DNA of 33,318 bases from Rostrohypoxylon terebratum (GCA_022497145.1 MU386047.1:1-33318); one strand, 5' to 3'; numbered from the stretch's first letter, positions 12,216 through 23,278 are shown. A program made the numbers and translations. The notes: generated by a model from the letters alone, not told the origin.

Positions 12216-12240
12216 CCTAGGACCTAGGACTTAGGACCTA
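12216..12240. repeat. Tandem CCTAGGA repeat (about 3.5 units)
   Basis: CCTAGGA, CCTAGGA, CTTAGGA, CCTA. One unit carries a C-to-T change. It belongs to the same motif family as the block at 10241. Confidence 0.8.
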
Positions 12241-13349
12241 CATGTAGGCTGTCTATACTAGTGCCTACTACTCAGGCGCATTCTTACTTAACTCTTTAGA
12301 TCCTCTGCTTTATTAAAGGGGCAGTTCCGTCATTGTCCCCCAATCCGCATGTCCCAATTCACTTTGATATTTTCACTTGGCCAAGTTGGTACAATACATC
12401 TCCAAGAATAGACACATCGTTTTCTCATTGGTAGAAATATAAGCAAACTTCATCCAATCGAGATTGTTTCTCTTTTTCCCTTCACTATTAAACTCCTCCT
12501 CGATACGGATCTGTACTTGAACATAAAGCTCAATTTGGGCCAATGGCAATTCATGATACCTACTAGGTACACTAAATAATACTCTTTACCTACACTCTCA
12601 ACGTTGATGTCAGATATACCTACTTTGTGGTAGCATGTACAGTGTGTGTACATTGTCTACATTGTTTGTGTACAATATTGGTTGAGATTTATAGCAAAAA
12701 GTACTTGCGGTGTACGAGGGCTACCCCGATTATTCCATTACAAAGTACCAATTATATCGCTTGAGAGCGCCAACCCCAGCACCATCTCAGGGGTCCCACC
12801 ACCTGGAACTAGATAATAGGTACAATACTAAAGCAACCTGAGCAACCTGGTGGGCAGTGGGCACCACTGAGCACCTAGTTAGACCAGTTAAGGACTATTG
12901 CCTTACTGTTTTACTACTGCTTTTTACCACATCCATACCTCCTGCATTCCTCCTGCATCTTCCTGCACTTCTCTTCCACAACCTTTACCCGACCATTGAA
13001 TCTACTAGGTACTGAATCAAAGCAGTTGGCGGCCTTCTCTTATGGTCGTTACGTACCTATAAACACTCCTCGTTATATCGCACAATAAGGCGTGTGGTTG
13101 TACCATTGTCACCGTCGCCTTTGTAAATCCAGACTCGAGCCTCTTCATCGAAATCCAAAAAGCAATCAATCCCTTCTTCCGAATCCGAACTTGGATCTTT
13201 TCGGGGTCCGTGAGGGGCATTAGACCTATCGCGCCAGAGACATTAAACGCCCAAACCACACCAACGCCCTTACCATTCCCTTATTGCCCTGTTTCCCTGG
13301 ACCAACGCTCAAGGACAACCAAAGACATAAAACGCCTTGCTTGGTGGAC

Positions 13350-13400
13350 ATGCAAATCGCCCTTCTATCTCCAATCCGTGCCGGCTTCACATTATCTTAA
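13350..13400 (+). promoter_or_regulatory. Candidate upstream ORF in the MAPKK leader
   Basis: A 16-codon ATG-to-TAA frame ends about 100 bases before the MAPKK start. It would matter only if transcription starts upstream of 13350, which cannot be judged from the sequence. Confidence 0.25.
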
Positions 13401-13499
13401 AAAAAAAAGCATCCTGCAGAGTGTGCGAGTCCCCCCCTTCTCGACCTCGAACCCTAGACATTCTCCGACTACCTGCAGGATTGCCAACAATTGCCCGCC

Positions 13500-15230
13500 A
13501 TGACCGACGCATTCGCCCCGCGCTCCATGAAGCGCAAGAACGTCAAGGGTCTAGCTTTAACCCCCGCTGCTCCGAAGCAATCGCCCGCCTCTAACAATAA
13601 CGATCAACAAGCTGGCTGGGGTTATGGTGGATCGAGAGCTGAGGAGGCAGGCCAAGATGCTCAGCTTGAGATTGGGATAGAATTCAACCTAGACCTTCGC
13701 CAGGAAGATATCGAGATCGTCAAGGAGCTAGGTTCCGGTAATGGAGGTACTGTCAGTAAGGTGAAGCACTTACCCACCGGAACCACAATGGCTCGAAAGG
13801 TAATATATCAAATCGGCATGTCTCCGATTCCGTATCTTGCGACTAATCCGTGATTTAGGTGATTCACGTCGAGGCCAAGAAAGAGCTACGGAAGAGGATT
13901 GTTCGTGAACTCCAGATCATGCACGGTTGTCACTCCGACTACATCGTCACTTTCTACGGCGCCTTCCTGAACGATCATAACGATGTAATAATGTGTATGG
14001 AGTATATGGATGTAGGGTAAGTGGGATTCAATCGAGGTAGAAGGAAAGACACGAATCTAACAAGGGCGCCACAGATCACTGGATAGGGTCTCACGTCATT
14101 TTGGTCCGATCCGTGTTGATGTGCTGGGTAAGATTGCCGAAGCAACGCTAGGAGGTCTGACCTATCTATACTCGAAACTACACATCATGCACCGAGACAT
14201 CAAACCATCTAATATCCTGGTAAACTCTAGAGGTCACATCAAGCTTTGTGATTTTGGTGTTTCGGGAGAGCTCGTCAACTCCATCGCCGACACCTTTGTC
14301 GGTACTTCCACATATATGGCCCCAGAGAGGATCCAGGGCGAGAAGTATACTGTCAAATCCGATGTGTGGAGTTTTGGTCTTAGTATAATGGAACTCGCTA
14401 TTGGCAAGTTCCCTTTTGCAAGTGAGCAATTATCGGATGGTGATGGCGCTCCTGCTGGCATCTTGGATCTTCTTCAGCAGATCGTGCATGAGCCGGCTCC
14501 GAAGCTTCCGAAAAGCGATGCTTTCCCGTCCATCTTAGAAGATATGGTGCAAAAATGCTTGTCAAAGAACCCTGACGAGCGCCCGACACCTCAGGAACTC
14601 TGGGTGAGCAAGGATTCTCCAAAACAATATGAAAGCCAAAATGCTAATACTAAGCAGGATCGGGACCCATTTGTACAAGCTGCGAAACGGACACCGGTAG
14701 ACTTGAGGGAATGGGCTGTAGGGCTTATGGAAAAGGATAACCGCAAGTCGCATTTAGTCCCTCAACTTTCCCCAGCGACTCGAGATCTTTTGCGATCCAG
14801 CGACTCCCCGACCTATCAAAATGACCACAATCCCGCTTACACCCCCACGTCTGGCGAAATCCCGATCGCGGGGGCAATTGCTTCGCCGAGAGAACCGGGA
14901 CACTCCCAAAATAGGTCGCCTACAAGAAATGGCGTAGGAAGTCTAGGTCGTGCCGCTGGTACCGTCGTCCATCCAGGACTCGGTCAGCGAGCAGCGACAT
15001 CCGGATCGATTCCTAAGATTACGACCGCAGACCTCTCTCAGCCGGCCAGTGCTAGTTTAGGCACCTCATTTACTCTGCCTGTCAGGTCCGGCCCCCCGGG
15101 CGGACCGCTACCGCCTCCGCCGCCGCGAAAGGAGACGCCGGATGAACAGCGGGGAGGTGGTAGACGACAGGCAACCTTTGGACCCCCGTCGAATGGCACT
15201 TATGGAAATACAGGATATCCGTCACGATAA
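13500..15230 (+). CDS. ste7: MAP kinase kinase, Ste7/MEK type
   Basis: Four exons: 13500-13799, 13859-14016, 14075-14603 and 14658-15230, giving 519 residues. It is the dual-specificity kinase that phosphorylates the Fus3/Kss1-type MAPK controlling mating, hyphal fusion and, in pathogens, infection structures (family knowledge). Visible features: a MAPK docking motif near the N-terminus (KRKNVKGLAL, residues 11-20), a glycine loop GSGNGG at 78-83, the catalytic Lys in ARK at 100, HRD at 192-194, DFG at 212-214, activation-loop Ser222 and Thr226 in NSIADT, and APE at 235-237. The tail from about 350 is rich in Ser/Pro and has a polyproline run. ATG 13500 in CCGCCATGA fits the conserved family start. 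The third intron (54 nt) is a multiple of three without a stop, so its retention would insert 18 residues after the kinase core. Confidence 0.95.
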
Positions 15231-15936
15231 ACAAGCGTTATGTTTCTGGCCGATCAGAACGGCTGTTTTGTCGCCACATAAGCCACGGCAAGACCGTCTC
15301 ATTTGGACCCCGTTGGTTCTAGTTATACTAGTGAAAATCGACTACCAGCGCCCATAATACATGGCGCAATGTCACGGCAAACTTTTTGCCCCGGATATAT
15401 TAAAGCCTTCCGGCAACTCCCGCACACCCCAAGGCGGCAATACCCGTGGTGGAGGGGACATATCAGACGTTTGTTTTGGTAGGAAGCGGACATATAGGAA
15501 CCGAAAAGAGCGATCTTGGGATCTTGGGTGAAGAGAGAATTACAGCCGTTCAATACTACTAGTAGTTGACGATATGTGGTAATCTTCGTCGGGCTAGGTA
15601 CAAATGTGACAAGACTCCGCATGAAGTCCCTTGGCAGCTATGAGCGCAACTGAGTGACAATTGATGTTAGCAAAATATCCGCGACATATTTTCGTACTTG
15701 TCCCAGTACAAGGGTAAGCAGCTCAGGTCAAACTGCGAGTGAGTACAGATTTCCTCGACCATTACAATTGCTTGAAGGTAGACTCAAGCTAGTAGATATG
15801 TACCTACGTAAGCCGTGTTGTATCCCCTTCTACATCCTATCTATATGCGTGATAATACGATAGTGACAGCACGTTTCAAGTTATATATACTCTGTACTTG
15901 CCTTCTAAATATAAGCCACCTTTCTTTCTACACTCA
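15231..15936. other. Convergent intergenic region
   Basis: It lies between the 3' ends of the MAPKK and the HAD phosphatase. It presumably holds both 3' UTRs. I see no gene, RNA or repeat in it. Confidence 0.6.
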
Positions 15937-17152
15937 TCAATGTATTTCCCTTCCCACGAAACCATGGTCTAACACTTGCATTAGATCATCTAGCCGGTCA
16001 ATCACCAAGTCCGTGTGGTCATGGTCAGCTAGATGGCTGTTCACGTCGTTGACGAGTAGCACGGTTGCCGCACCGGCGCGCCGTCCCGCTGTCATGTCGT
16101 CGATTGAGTCACCGACCACTTTCAACAACGTCAGCATTTTCCGAGATACCTATAGTTTTTCGTTTTGAACAAGCCACTTCTTTTCTTTCTTTCTTTCTTT
16201 TTGCCCTAAAAAACACAGATTCTCGACTTGCTCAAACAGCCTTCCCCCCTAAAACGAAATCGGGGGAAAGAGGCCTTTATGAAAAAAAGGTAGGGAGGCA
16301 AGGAGGAAAAACTTACTAATCAAACCCGACGCATCACCAATCTCACCGCTCCCTACCGCTTCCTCCTTCTCGCTCTCCGCACTCCTCGCACTCTCCCGCA
16401 CGACCTCCCTCGCAGCCCTCTCATCTCCCTCCCCCTCCATCTTCCGCACCAACCCCCAGCTCCGCGCTATGTACAGCAAGCCAGCGGGGTCCGGCTTCGG
16501 GGGGCGGAAGTCGCGGGTGACGACGGGGTGGAAGACGCTGCCGGCGAGGAACTTGGTCAGCAGGTGGGTGACGGGCTGCTCGAAGTTGCGCGTGCAGATG
16601 GCCTTGGGGACGGCGTGGCGGTCTAGGTAGGACATCAGCTCCGCCAGGCCCGGCTGCGCTACTTGCTGCGCCATGGACACGCGCTCGATGGCGCGGATGG
16701 ACTCCATGGCCGATTCTTGCGCCGCGGGCGTGGGTAGGGAGTAGATGTGCTCCAGGATGTCGACGCTCTTGGGGATGCCGAGGACGGAGCGCATTTCTGT
16801 GAACATGTGGTTTTGCGGTTGGCTGGGGGGGTTGTTAGTTGAGTTGGTCTATGATAGCGCTGAGGGAAAGGGGGAGGGTTGTGGGCGTTGTGAGCGTTTT
16901 ATGAGATGCTTGATGAAATTCAGATTTCCATAATAACTCTTAGCTATTCATATGCTAAGCATCCACTCTCCTTCCCACACAGGTCAAAATGTATTTTGGC
17001 CGTTAAATCCCCAATACGTACCAAAGAGTGCCGTCTACATCAAATATTACTCCTTTTAACTTTGGCAAGCCATGGTGTTCGGCCGTTGCTCCCTTGAGTG
17101 GCGCAAAGCGCTTCGAATACTTTTGGGTCATGGTGGAGAGAAACCTGCGCAT
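15937..17152 (-). CDS. HAD-superfamily phosphohydrolase
   Basis: Three exons: 17152-17022, 16822-16317 and 16118-15937, with unusually long introns (199 and 198 nt) and in-phase joins, giving 272 residues. Motif I is GVIFDVDGTL with Asp38 and Asp40; a later GDSIDDMTAG is the motif IV acidic pair; KPDP near the middle fits the motif III Lys region. This is a small-molecule phosphatase fold with a helical cap (SVDILEHIYSLP). The substrate is unknown. The N-terminus MRRFLSTM is basic and hydroxylated, so mitochondrial targeting is possible; a second Met at residue 8 would give a cytosolic form. A Glu/Arg/Ser-rich insert lies just before motif IV. The middle exon is much more GC-rich than the flanking exons. 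It is divergent from the RUD3-like gene. Confidence 0.87.
16181..16202. repeat. TTTC microsatellite inside a HAD-gene intron
   Basis: A run of CTTT units flanked by T-runs. It lies inside the second intron of the minus-strand phosphatase gene, where it is a purine tract on the coding strand. Confidence 0.8.
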
Positions 17153-17643
17153 GATAAGCTTCCGAATTCGAAAATATTAGAAGTTGTCGTTACAGACACT
17201 TCAAACCCTTATGAGAAGATATAGTGTTTTCATCAAATATCTTTAAATATTCATAATCTTAAATATAATATCATGTAAATGGAATGCCATTTTAAGTTTG
17301 CCTGGTGCTGCTCCGTTAATTCATAAACGGTACTTGGCGATATGTACCTTCTTGGAGGTGGGATGGAATGGATATGGCCCGTGCGTCACGGGAACGTTAG
17401 CTTCTTTTCAGCAGCTCCACGCCGGTAGCTTGTCCTTCTGGACACCTAAGCTCCACCTCCAGTTATCCCTCTCGATATCGAATTGCAAGAGCGACCCATC
17501 GAGTAGCTGCTAATAAATTCGAGAATTTCGATAGTTGAGTTTGTAGTTTTCATCTTATTCTTTCTCATCCATAGGCTACTCAGAGCAAAATCCACATTTT
17601 AGCAAACACCAAAACCTGAAATAACGCCATAAGCCAACACAAG
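17153..17643. promoter_or_regulatory. Bidirectional promoter region, HAD phosphatase / RUD3-like gene
   Basis: The 491 bases separate two divergent starts and must contain both promoters. AT-rich stretches occur around 17220-17285. I could not place a specific TATA box or factor site with confidence. Confidence 0.5.
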
Positions 17644-19398
17644 ATGGCTGATGACGCAAAGGCCGAGGCGGCCAAAAAGCTAGCCGAGAACAAGAAAAAG
17701 GTTCGAACGAATCTCGGATATATAGGGCTTCCCTTGGACTCTAATAGAATGCTAATAATCGAATCTTACAGTTTGAGGAAAGAAGGAAGCAGTTGAAGAA
17801 AGGGGGCGGTTCGAAGAAAAAGGATAAAGATAAGGAAGAAACACCCGCTGAGGAACCGAAGCCTGAGTCGAGCACGGCCGATGAGCCAGCTGTCGAAGAT
17901 ACCCCCGCGGAACCACCCACCTCTCCTACAGGCCTCAATACGGCCACCCTTTCGCAACAGTCGAAGCTTCGTTCGTCTTCCTTCCGTCAAGGGACAGTAT
18001 CACCAACCGGATTCCCCCTCAGTCCCGACGGCGAGACGGCACCTGATATATATCGCAAGCAAGTAGCGCGGATAGAAGATTTAGAGAAAGAGAATAAAAG
18101 ACTTGCCAAGGAAGCCGGTGATGCAGAAAAGCGATGGCAAAAGGCAGAGGAGGAATTGGCTGATCTGCGGGAAGCCGACAGAGACAGCTCAGACAGCCAA
18201 GTCGAAAAACTAGTACGGACAGCACTCGTGAATCATGCACCCCAGGACGTATTCTAACCCTGCACAGAAATCCGAAATCGCAGCCCTGCAACGCCAGAAC
18301 ACACAGCTCCAATCCGCAGCCTCGAAGCGGCACGGTTCGTCGCCTTCCGTCTCCATGTCCTCGCCAGCCGGGGAACTGCAAGCCCAGCTCGCCTCCAAGT
18401 CCGCCACGATCGAGACCATGGAGCTCGAGATCTCGCGGCTGCGCGCGCAGGCTGAGCGGCAGGCCTCCGCCGGCGGCACCGACAAGGAGCAGATCTCCGC
18501 GCTGGAGGAGAAGCTCGCGCGCTCCGAGCAGGCGGCCATGAAGGCGCAGCGCGAACTCGGGGATCTAAAACGCAACCTCGAACGCACGACCGAGCGCGCC
18601 GTCAAAGAAGGGAGCGAGCGTACTAGTGCCGAGACGAAGCTGCGCAGTCTCGAGCGGGAGACGGAGAAATTAAGGGCTGAGAAGAGCGAGTTGGAGAAGA
18701 AGGTGGAGGCCCTGGAGAAGAAGGTCGCGGCGCTGGGGACCCTGCATAAGGAGAACGATAGCCGCTCGCAGGCGTTAAGGAAGGAGAAGGAGAGGGCGGA
18801 GAAGGAGGCTGCGGATGCGAAGGGGAAGATTGAGAAGTTGGAGGCGGAGAACGCGCGGCTGAGGAAGAAGGACGCTGCGGAGGGTGGCGGCGACGACGAC
18901 GGCGTTGACGAGTTGGAGGATGAGGAGAGGCAGCGCATGGAGAAGAAGATCAGGGACCTCGAGAGCGAGGTGTACGATCTCCGCCGGGGCATCTGGCACC
19001 AGCGCCGCAAGGAGATGGAACCTGGTGCCGACGACGGCGGCGCTCTGAGTCCTAGCGGTGGGTTTACCAATATCGATCTCGGGGCCCCTGGGTCCGCGCG
19101 CAAGCCGAGCGGGAGGGCAGGGGGTTTCGGCGATTTCTTCGCTAGTGGGATCAATGCTCTTACGGGTGCTGCGCCTGCTGATGAGAAGGGGGGCGATGAT
19201 GGGTTCCTCGATGACGACGATATGGAGTTTGACGAAGACGCGTTCCGCCGTGCGCAGGAGGAGGATGCTAAGAGGAGGCTTGAGAGGATTAAGGATATTA
19301 AGAGGGGACTGAAGAATTGGGAGGGCTGGAGGCTGGACCTCGTGGATATGAGGAGAGGAGGCGGTGGGCTTGGGGCTGGTGAGGTTTTTGAGGTTTAA
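17644..19398 (+). CDS. Coiled-coil protein, RUD3/GMAP-like (Golgi matrix type)
   Basis: Three exons: 17644-17700, 17772-18212 and 18268-19398, giving 542 residues. The first intron starts with a less common GTTCGA; the second has a clear TTCTAACCC branch and GCACAG acceptor. The protein has a Lys/Glu-rich N-terminus, a Ser/Pro/Thr linker, and long heptad-type coiled coils from about residue 105 to 420. The acidic tail contains DDDDMEFDEDAF and ends with IKRGLKNWEGWRLDLVD. Length and plan resemble fungal RUD3-like golgins, which tether vesicles at the cis-Golgi; the terminal block could be the GRAB-type Arf-binding region. That assignment is by architecture, since coiled coils are poor evidence of descent. 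The third exon is strongly GC-rich. ATG 17644 has A at -3. Confidence 0.7.
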
Positions 19399-19897
19399 GC
19401 ATGAATATCAACGTGACGGGATATGGTTATGCATGATGAGTATTCATTCGTATATGAATAAGTGATAGGTATGGAAGGTAAGGAATGGGATGGGAAGGAA
19501 AAGTGAAAGTGGCTGCATGGTATAGGGGGTATATGAGAAAAGGGTGTAAGATAAAGGAAGATTAGAAATGGACTTGGTAGTTCTTGTGAACTACAGGCTT
19601 GAACTTTGAGATGATTGTTGCGATGCAAGTGTGCTTGTTAGGAACTCCAGGGCCATTAGTTGACTTCGCTGTTACGCTAACCACTTCCATGGTTCAAATC
19701 TAAATATCCATATTTCAATGGGCTCTTCATTAAAAGGTCTCATAAACGCTTCAAAAATCTATTCATAATATATCTCATACAATGGTATTACCTCAAAATG
19801 CTAATTCCCTAGAATTTCACAGGTTCCGCCTTTTCCTCTTTCATTTTTCCCATGCCCACGCTAAATCAGAGACTTCGAGCAAGATTACACATTACGA
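19399..19897. other. Convergent intergenic region
   Basis: It holds the 3' flanks of the RUD3-like gene and the flavoprotein gene. It is AT-rich, with no coding or structured element seen. Confidence 0.6.
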
Positions 19898-21287
19898 TTA
19901 CTGGTCGAATTCGCCAGCGTAGAGGATGCCGCGGGGGTTCATCTCATCCCAGATGGCCCTCAGATCGAGGTCCTTCTCACGCTTGGTCACAGTTGCGTTG
20001 GCGGCTAGTTCTCTTTGAGCCTCTTCGCGGGCGAGTTGCACTGCATCTTCTGTTAGGACAATTTGTGGAGAAGTGGGATAGTGTGGCAGGGGTAACTCAC
20101 CATGTAGATAAACAGCGGTTCTCTTTCCCGTGAACAGAGCGTGGGGGACATTCGTCACGTTGTCCGAGTTCGCATCGCCAATCGCGTAAACACCGGGAAT
20201 GTTCGTCACCAAGCCCTTGGACTCATCCGCTGCCAGTCGGCCTCCGTACAGCGTTACTCCCATCTTAGCACCGACATCGCTCTTCTGCTCGTCAGGGAAG
20301 CTTGTGAAGAAAGCGGCACGCTCAACGCTGTCGCCCTCGCTGAAATCGAGGCTGAACAGATCGTACTCGGGGGCCGTGGGCAGGCTAGGGTCGGCGGGGT
20401 GATCGCCGGCATCCTGGAGCCGGTTGATGCGCGTGATGGTGCGGTTGTCGATCGTCACGTTCTTGATCTGCAGGTACTTCTGCCACTCCGGGAAGCTGGA
20501 GTCGGCGGCCGCGCGCTGCTCCTCGGTGTCTGTGCCGTTCACGAAAGCGATGATATCCGAGTTTAGCGTGGAGATCTCGCGGACGAGGCTGGCTGCTTCC
20601 TCGAGCGGGCCGAGAAGGCCGAGGGATTGGTCTTCGTGCTCGTGACCCTGTGGATGTTAGTGGTGTAAATTGAGGGGAGAGGGGGAGGGGCGTTTACATC
20701 ACACCACGGACACCAGAATATGCCCTTACCCCAGTTCTCTGCGAGACCGGGGGTGTTGGGTAGGATGTCCCGTAGGCCTGTCGCCAGCACGATCTTACGC
20801 GCGCTGACGGTGCCGGCGGTGCCGTTGGTCCAGGTGGTCGCTACGTTGAACTGGGTGTTGTTGTTCAGCGACTCGATAGATGTGACCGTTCCGTTCACCG
20901 CGGTCACAGTGTTGTAGTACGAAAGCTGCTGTCGGGCAGCCCAGCGGTAGTATGCCGGTGTGACACCTATGCGATGTTAGAGATACAAATCGCTAATGCC
21001 GTCTGTCCCCTCTGTCACGATAGGTAGACAGTTGGTGGAGGTAGAACCGACTTACCGTCGTAGCCGAGGACGTCGTGCATGTGTCTTGTAGGACCGTTAC
21101 GGTACTCTCCCGAGTCGATTAATAGAACATTTCTGCGCACGCGAGCAAGACCGCTGAGAGCACTTAGACCGGATGGACCGCCGCCGACAATGATCGCATC
21201 GTAGGTCGGCTCATCGCGGGATACTAGAGGCGCTGCTCCCGCGAGAGACAGCAACGGCAAGATGCCGAAGGCGACAGCGCTCTTCAT
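19898..21287 (-). CDS. Secreted FAD-dependent thioredoxin-reductase-fold oxidoreductase
   Basis: Four exons: 21287-21056, 20966-20698, 20647-20101 and 20049-19898, with introns of 89, 50 and 51 nt, give 399 residues. A signal peptide is evident (MKSAVAFGILPLLSLAGAAP, then a likely KEX-type region ending SRD). The FAD-binding GGGPSG lies at 35-40, the redox pair CPWC at Cys163/Cys166, and a C-terminal GVYAIGDAN FAD contact follows. Where the NADPH-binding GxGxxA/G should be, the protein reads GLLGPLEEAA, and no HRR-type phosphate site is visible. This points to an oxygen-using dithiol oxidase like the GliT/HlmI group rather than a true reductase (inference). Several N-x-S/T sequons agree with secretion. 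The last intron is a stop-free multiple of three. No non-ribosomal peptide synthetase is in the window. Confidence 0.87.
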
Positions 21288-23128
21288 GGTAAGTTAAGAT
21301 GAAGTTGTATTAGAACCTCTGAAGCTTCAACGCTTGGAACCTTGACCCTATACCCGCAAGTACCGCGTGGAAGATGAACGATACTAGACTATGAGGATAG
21401 GTAGGTAATTACATACATGACATGTACCGATGAGACGAGGAAGACGTCCACTTATATATCTACCAAATAATTGTCCTTTGCGTCCTTTGCGTAGTAGTGA
21501 AGGCACATACAGCTACGGGGCAGACGCAAATAGCTTCCGGTCAAGGTGCTCGCGTGGCCCCTGACAGATGATCCCTACCTAATAGTTCTCGAAGTTGCCA
21601 AGAATGGTAAGATAGGGTCACTTGGCGGATCACGACATCTCGCGTTCCCCGTTGAGCATACATAGAAAATAGATTCGCTAGTCTTGGGCAACGTTTCCCA
21701 AAGTGCTTGGCCGCGTCTTTGCTCAGCCCGCCATAACTCTAGATATTATTTAACGTCTTGCCGATCAATGCATCACTAGGTTGCGTTAGTTATGTAACCC
21801 GCATCCGAGTTACATCCACACGCATAGCGACGTAAGGGATACATGCCTCGGCCAATATAAAAAAAGAAAAGAAAGAAAACTTGATCGTATGCGTTACTAT
21901 GTATGCGTTCGGACACCTAATAGTATGTGACAAAATGACGCCCCGGTAGTACCATTACCTCATGAAACATGACTTTACATATTAGTACAAACAATATTGT
22001 ATTGATGATAGGTTCCAATACTTAGTGAGATCGTCATGGTTATCGTTGGTTGGTGATGTTGCCGGTTTCCGAAAATTGATCTCTTCTTCTAGTACATAGT
22101 AAGCTCAGGGACTGGGGACAGAAAAGCAGAAGAGATGGAAAACTGGTGGAAAGTTGAAACTAGTGAAAAAACCAGATACGACAAACCCAATACGATCTGT
22201 AATACCCTAATTTAGAATTCAGTGATTACCTCATACGGTAATTAAGTTCCAAGGTTTTCCTAGCAAGAGCGTTGGAAGGACGCCAGCGGAGCCAGCCGTC
22301 TTGGCACGAAGCCTAAACGCCTACTACCGGACGAACTGCCAGATCATAGATGAAATAGAGCAAGTACCATGCAGTAGTACACAAATACACCAATACCCGG
22401 AAGCTGCTCGGATACTTACAGCGTCCCAAATTATTCAGCAATTCACCAATAAGACGCCCCTCCGTCCCCTGACCGCACCACTTCATCTGTCAGTGTCCGA
22501 GACTTGTATGCCGGTGACATATGCATACGGCGCATCGGATCAACTGACTATTGGGAATTGCATCGGACTTCATCCGAGTCAATATTAACTCAGCGCATCT
22601 TGCTTTCTACAATAAACTAAAGTCCGTATGTTGCTGTCATAGACCATGATAACACGAGAGCACAAGAAATTTCATCGCAATTTCGACGCAAGGACCCCCG
22701 GGCATCCTTCGGTCGACACCCATTCCTCGATCCATCGACACGCCCAGCACGCCCCGAGAAAGGCAGGTAGAAGCTTATCAACGAATATTAGGATCGAATT
22801 ACACAATTCTTCATTTCTTCCATTTGTGGATCTTTTGGGTATTTTTATGCTTTTTTTTTTTCTTCTTAACGTGCCTAGTGCTTCTATGTTTCAGATCATT
22901 ACCGGTCACTACGGTAGCTAGGTAGGAAGCCAACCTAGCTATTTCTGGCTGAAACATTTTTTTTATGTTATGCCGTCGATAACCTTATTAAAACTCATGC
23001 TGACTAAGTCAGACATTCCCCCGCCCCCCTATTCAACTCGATTACATAATACAACCCGATAGCAACATTAAACCTTCATATCCTTTAGCTGTTAGGGTTT
23101 AATATAGTATAGGAATCCAGACTTATAG
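21288..23128. other. Intergenic region, left of the MITE
   Basis: It is AT-rich, with purine runs near 21860 and a T-run near 22850. Open frames up to about 95 codons (for example 22301-22588 and 22646-22921) have no recognisable features. It includes the promoter of the flavoprotein gene on its left side. Confidence 0.55.
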
Positions 23129-23278
23129 ACAGGCAGAACGACCTCGGAAAAAGTGCCCTATGTAGTAATAATACTGTGATACACTGTACCCATCCCACCA
23201 ATAGTCCATCTAAGTAAGCACAGTAAAATACAGTGCTATTAATACAAGGGGCACTTTTTCTGAGGCCGTTCTGACAGG
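23129..23278. repeat. 5-bp target-site duplication ACAGG flanking the MITE
   Basis: ACAGG lies at 23129-23133 and again at 23274-23278, exactly abutting the terminal inverted repeats. An alternative reading puts the ends at nearby TA dinucleotides with imperfect longer termini. Confidence 0.65.
23134..23273. mobile_element. MITE-like 140-bp hairpin element with terminal inverted repeats
   Basis: The first 25 bases, starting CAGAACG and running through GAAAAAGTGCCC, match the reverse complement of the last 25 at 23 positions. The complementarity continues inward imperfectly, so arms of about 54 nt (43 of 54 matching by eye) leave a loop of about 32 nt. There is no coding capacity. It is a non-autonomous DNA transposon relic; several arm mismatches are C/T-type transitions. 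The parent superfamily is not settled. It lies about 520 bp upstream of the RIP gene start. Confidence 0.8.

Larger units (their letters stand above)
9646..13499. other. 3.9-kb intergenic region between divergent SPT6 and MAPKK genes
   Basis: Both flanking genes point outward, so this region holds two promoters. Open frames here are short (up to about 110 codons), lack family resemblance and sit in low-complexity AT-rich DNA, so I call none of them. It carries two CCTAGGA tandem blocks. The last 300 bases before 13500 are pyrimidine-rich with an A-run at 13399-13408, as in fungal 5' leaders. No tRNA or 5S gene was recognised by eye. Confidence 0.6.

Noticed and set aside
13210..13503. 97-codon frame ending across the MAPKK start codon
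   Set aside because: It begins at GTG and has no internal in-frame ATG, so it is not a usable upstream ORF.
18210..19154. 314-codon minus-strand frame opposite the coiled-coil gene
   Set aside because: A Ser/Arg-rich shadow created by the GC-rich, Glu/Lys-rich coding strand of the RUD3-like gene.
22646..22921. 91-codon plus-strand frame near the RIP gene
   Set aside because: The composition is low-complexity and translates a poly-T run as Phe. No homology or promoter signal was recognised.
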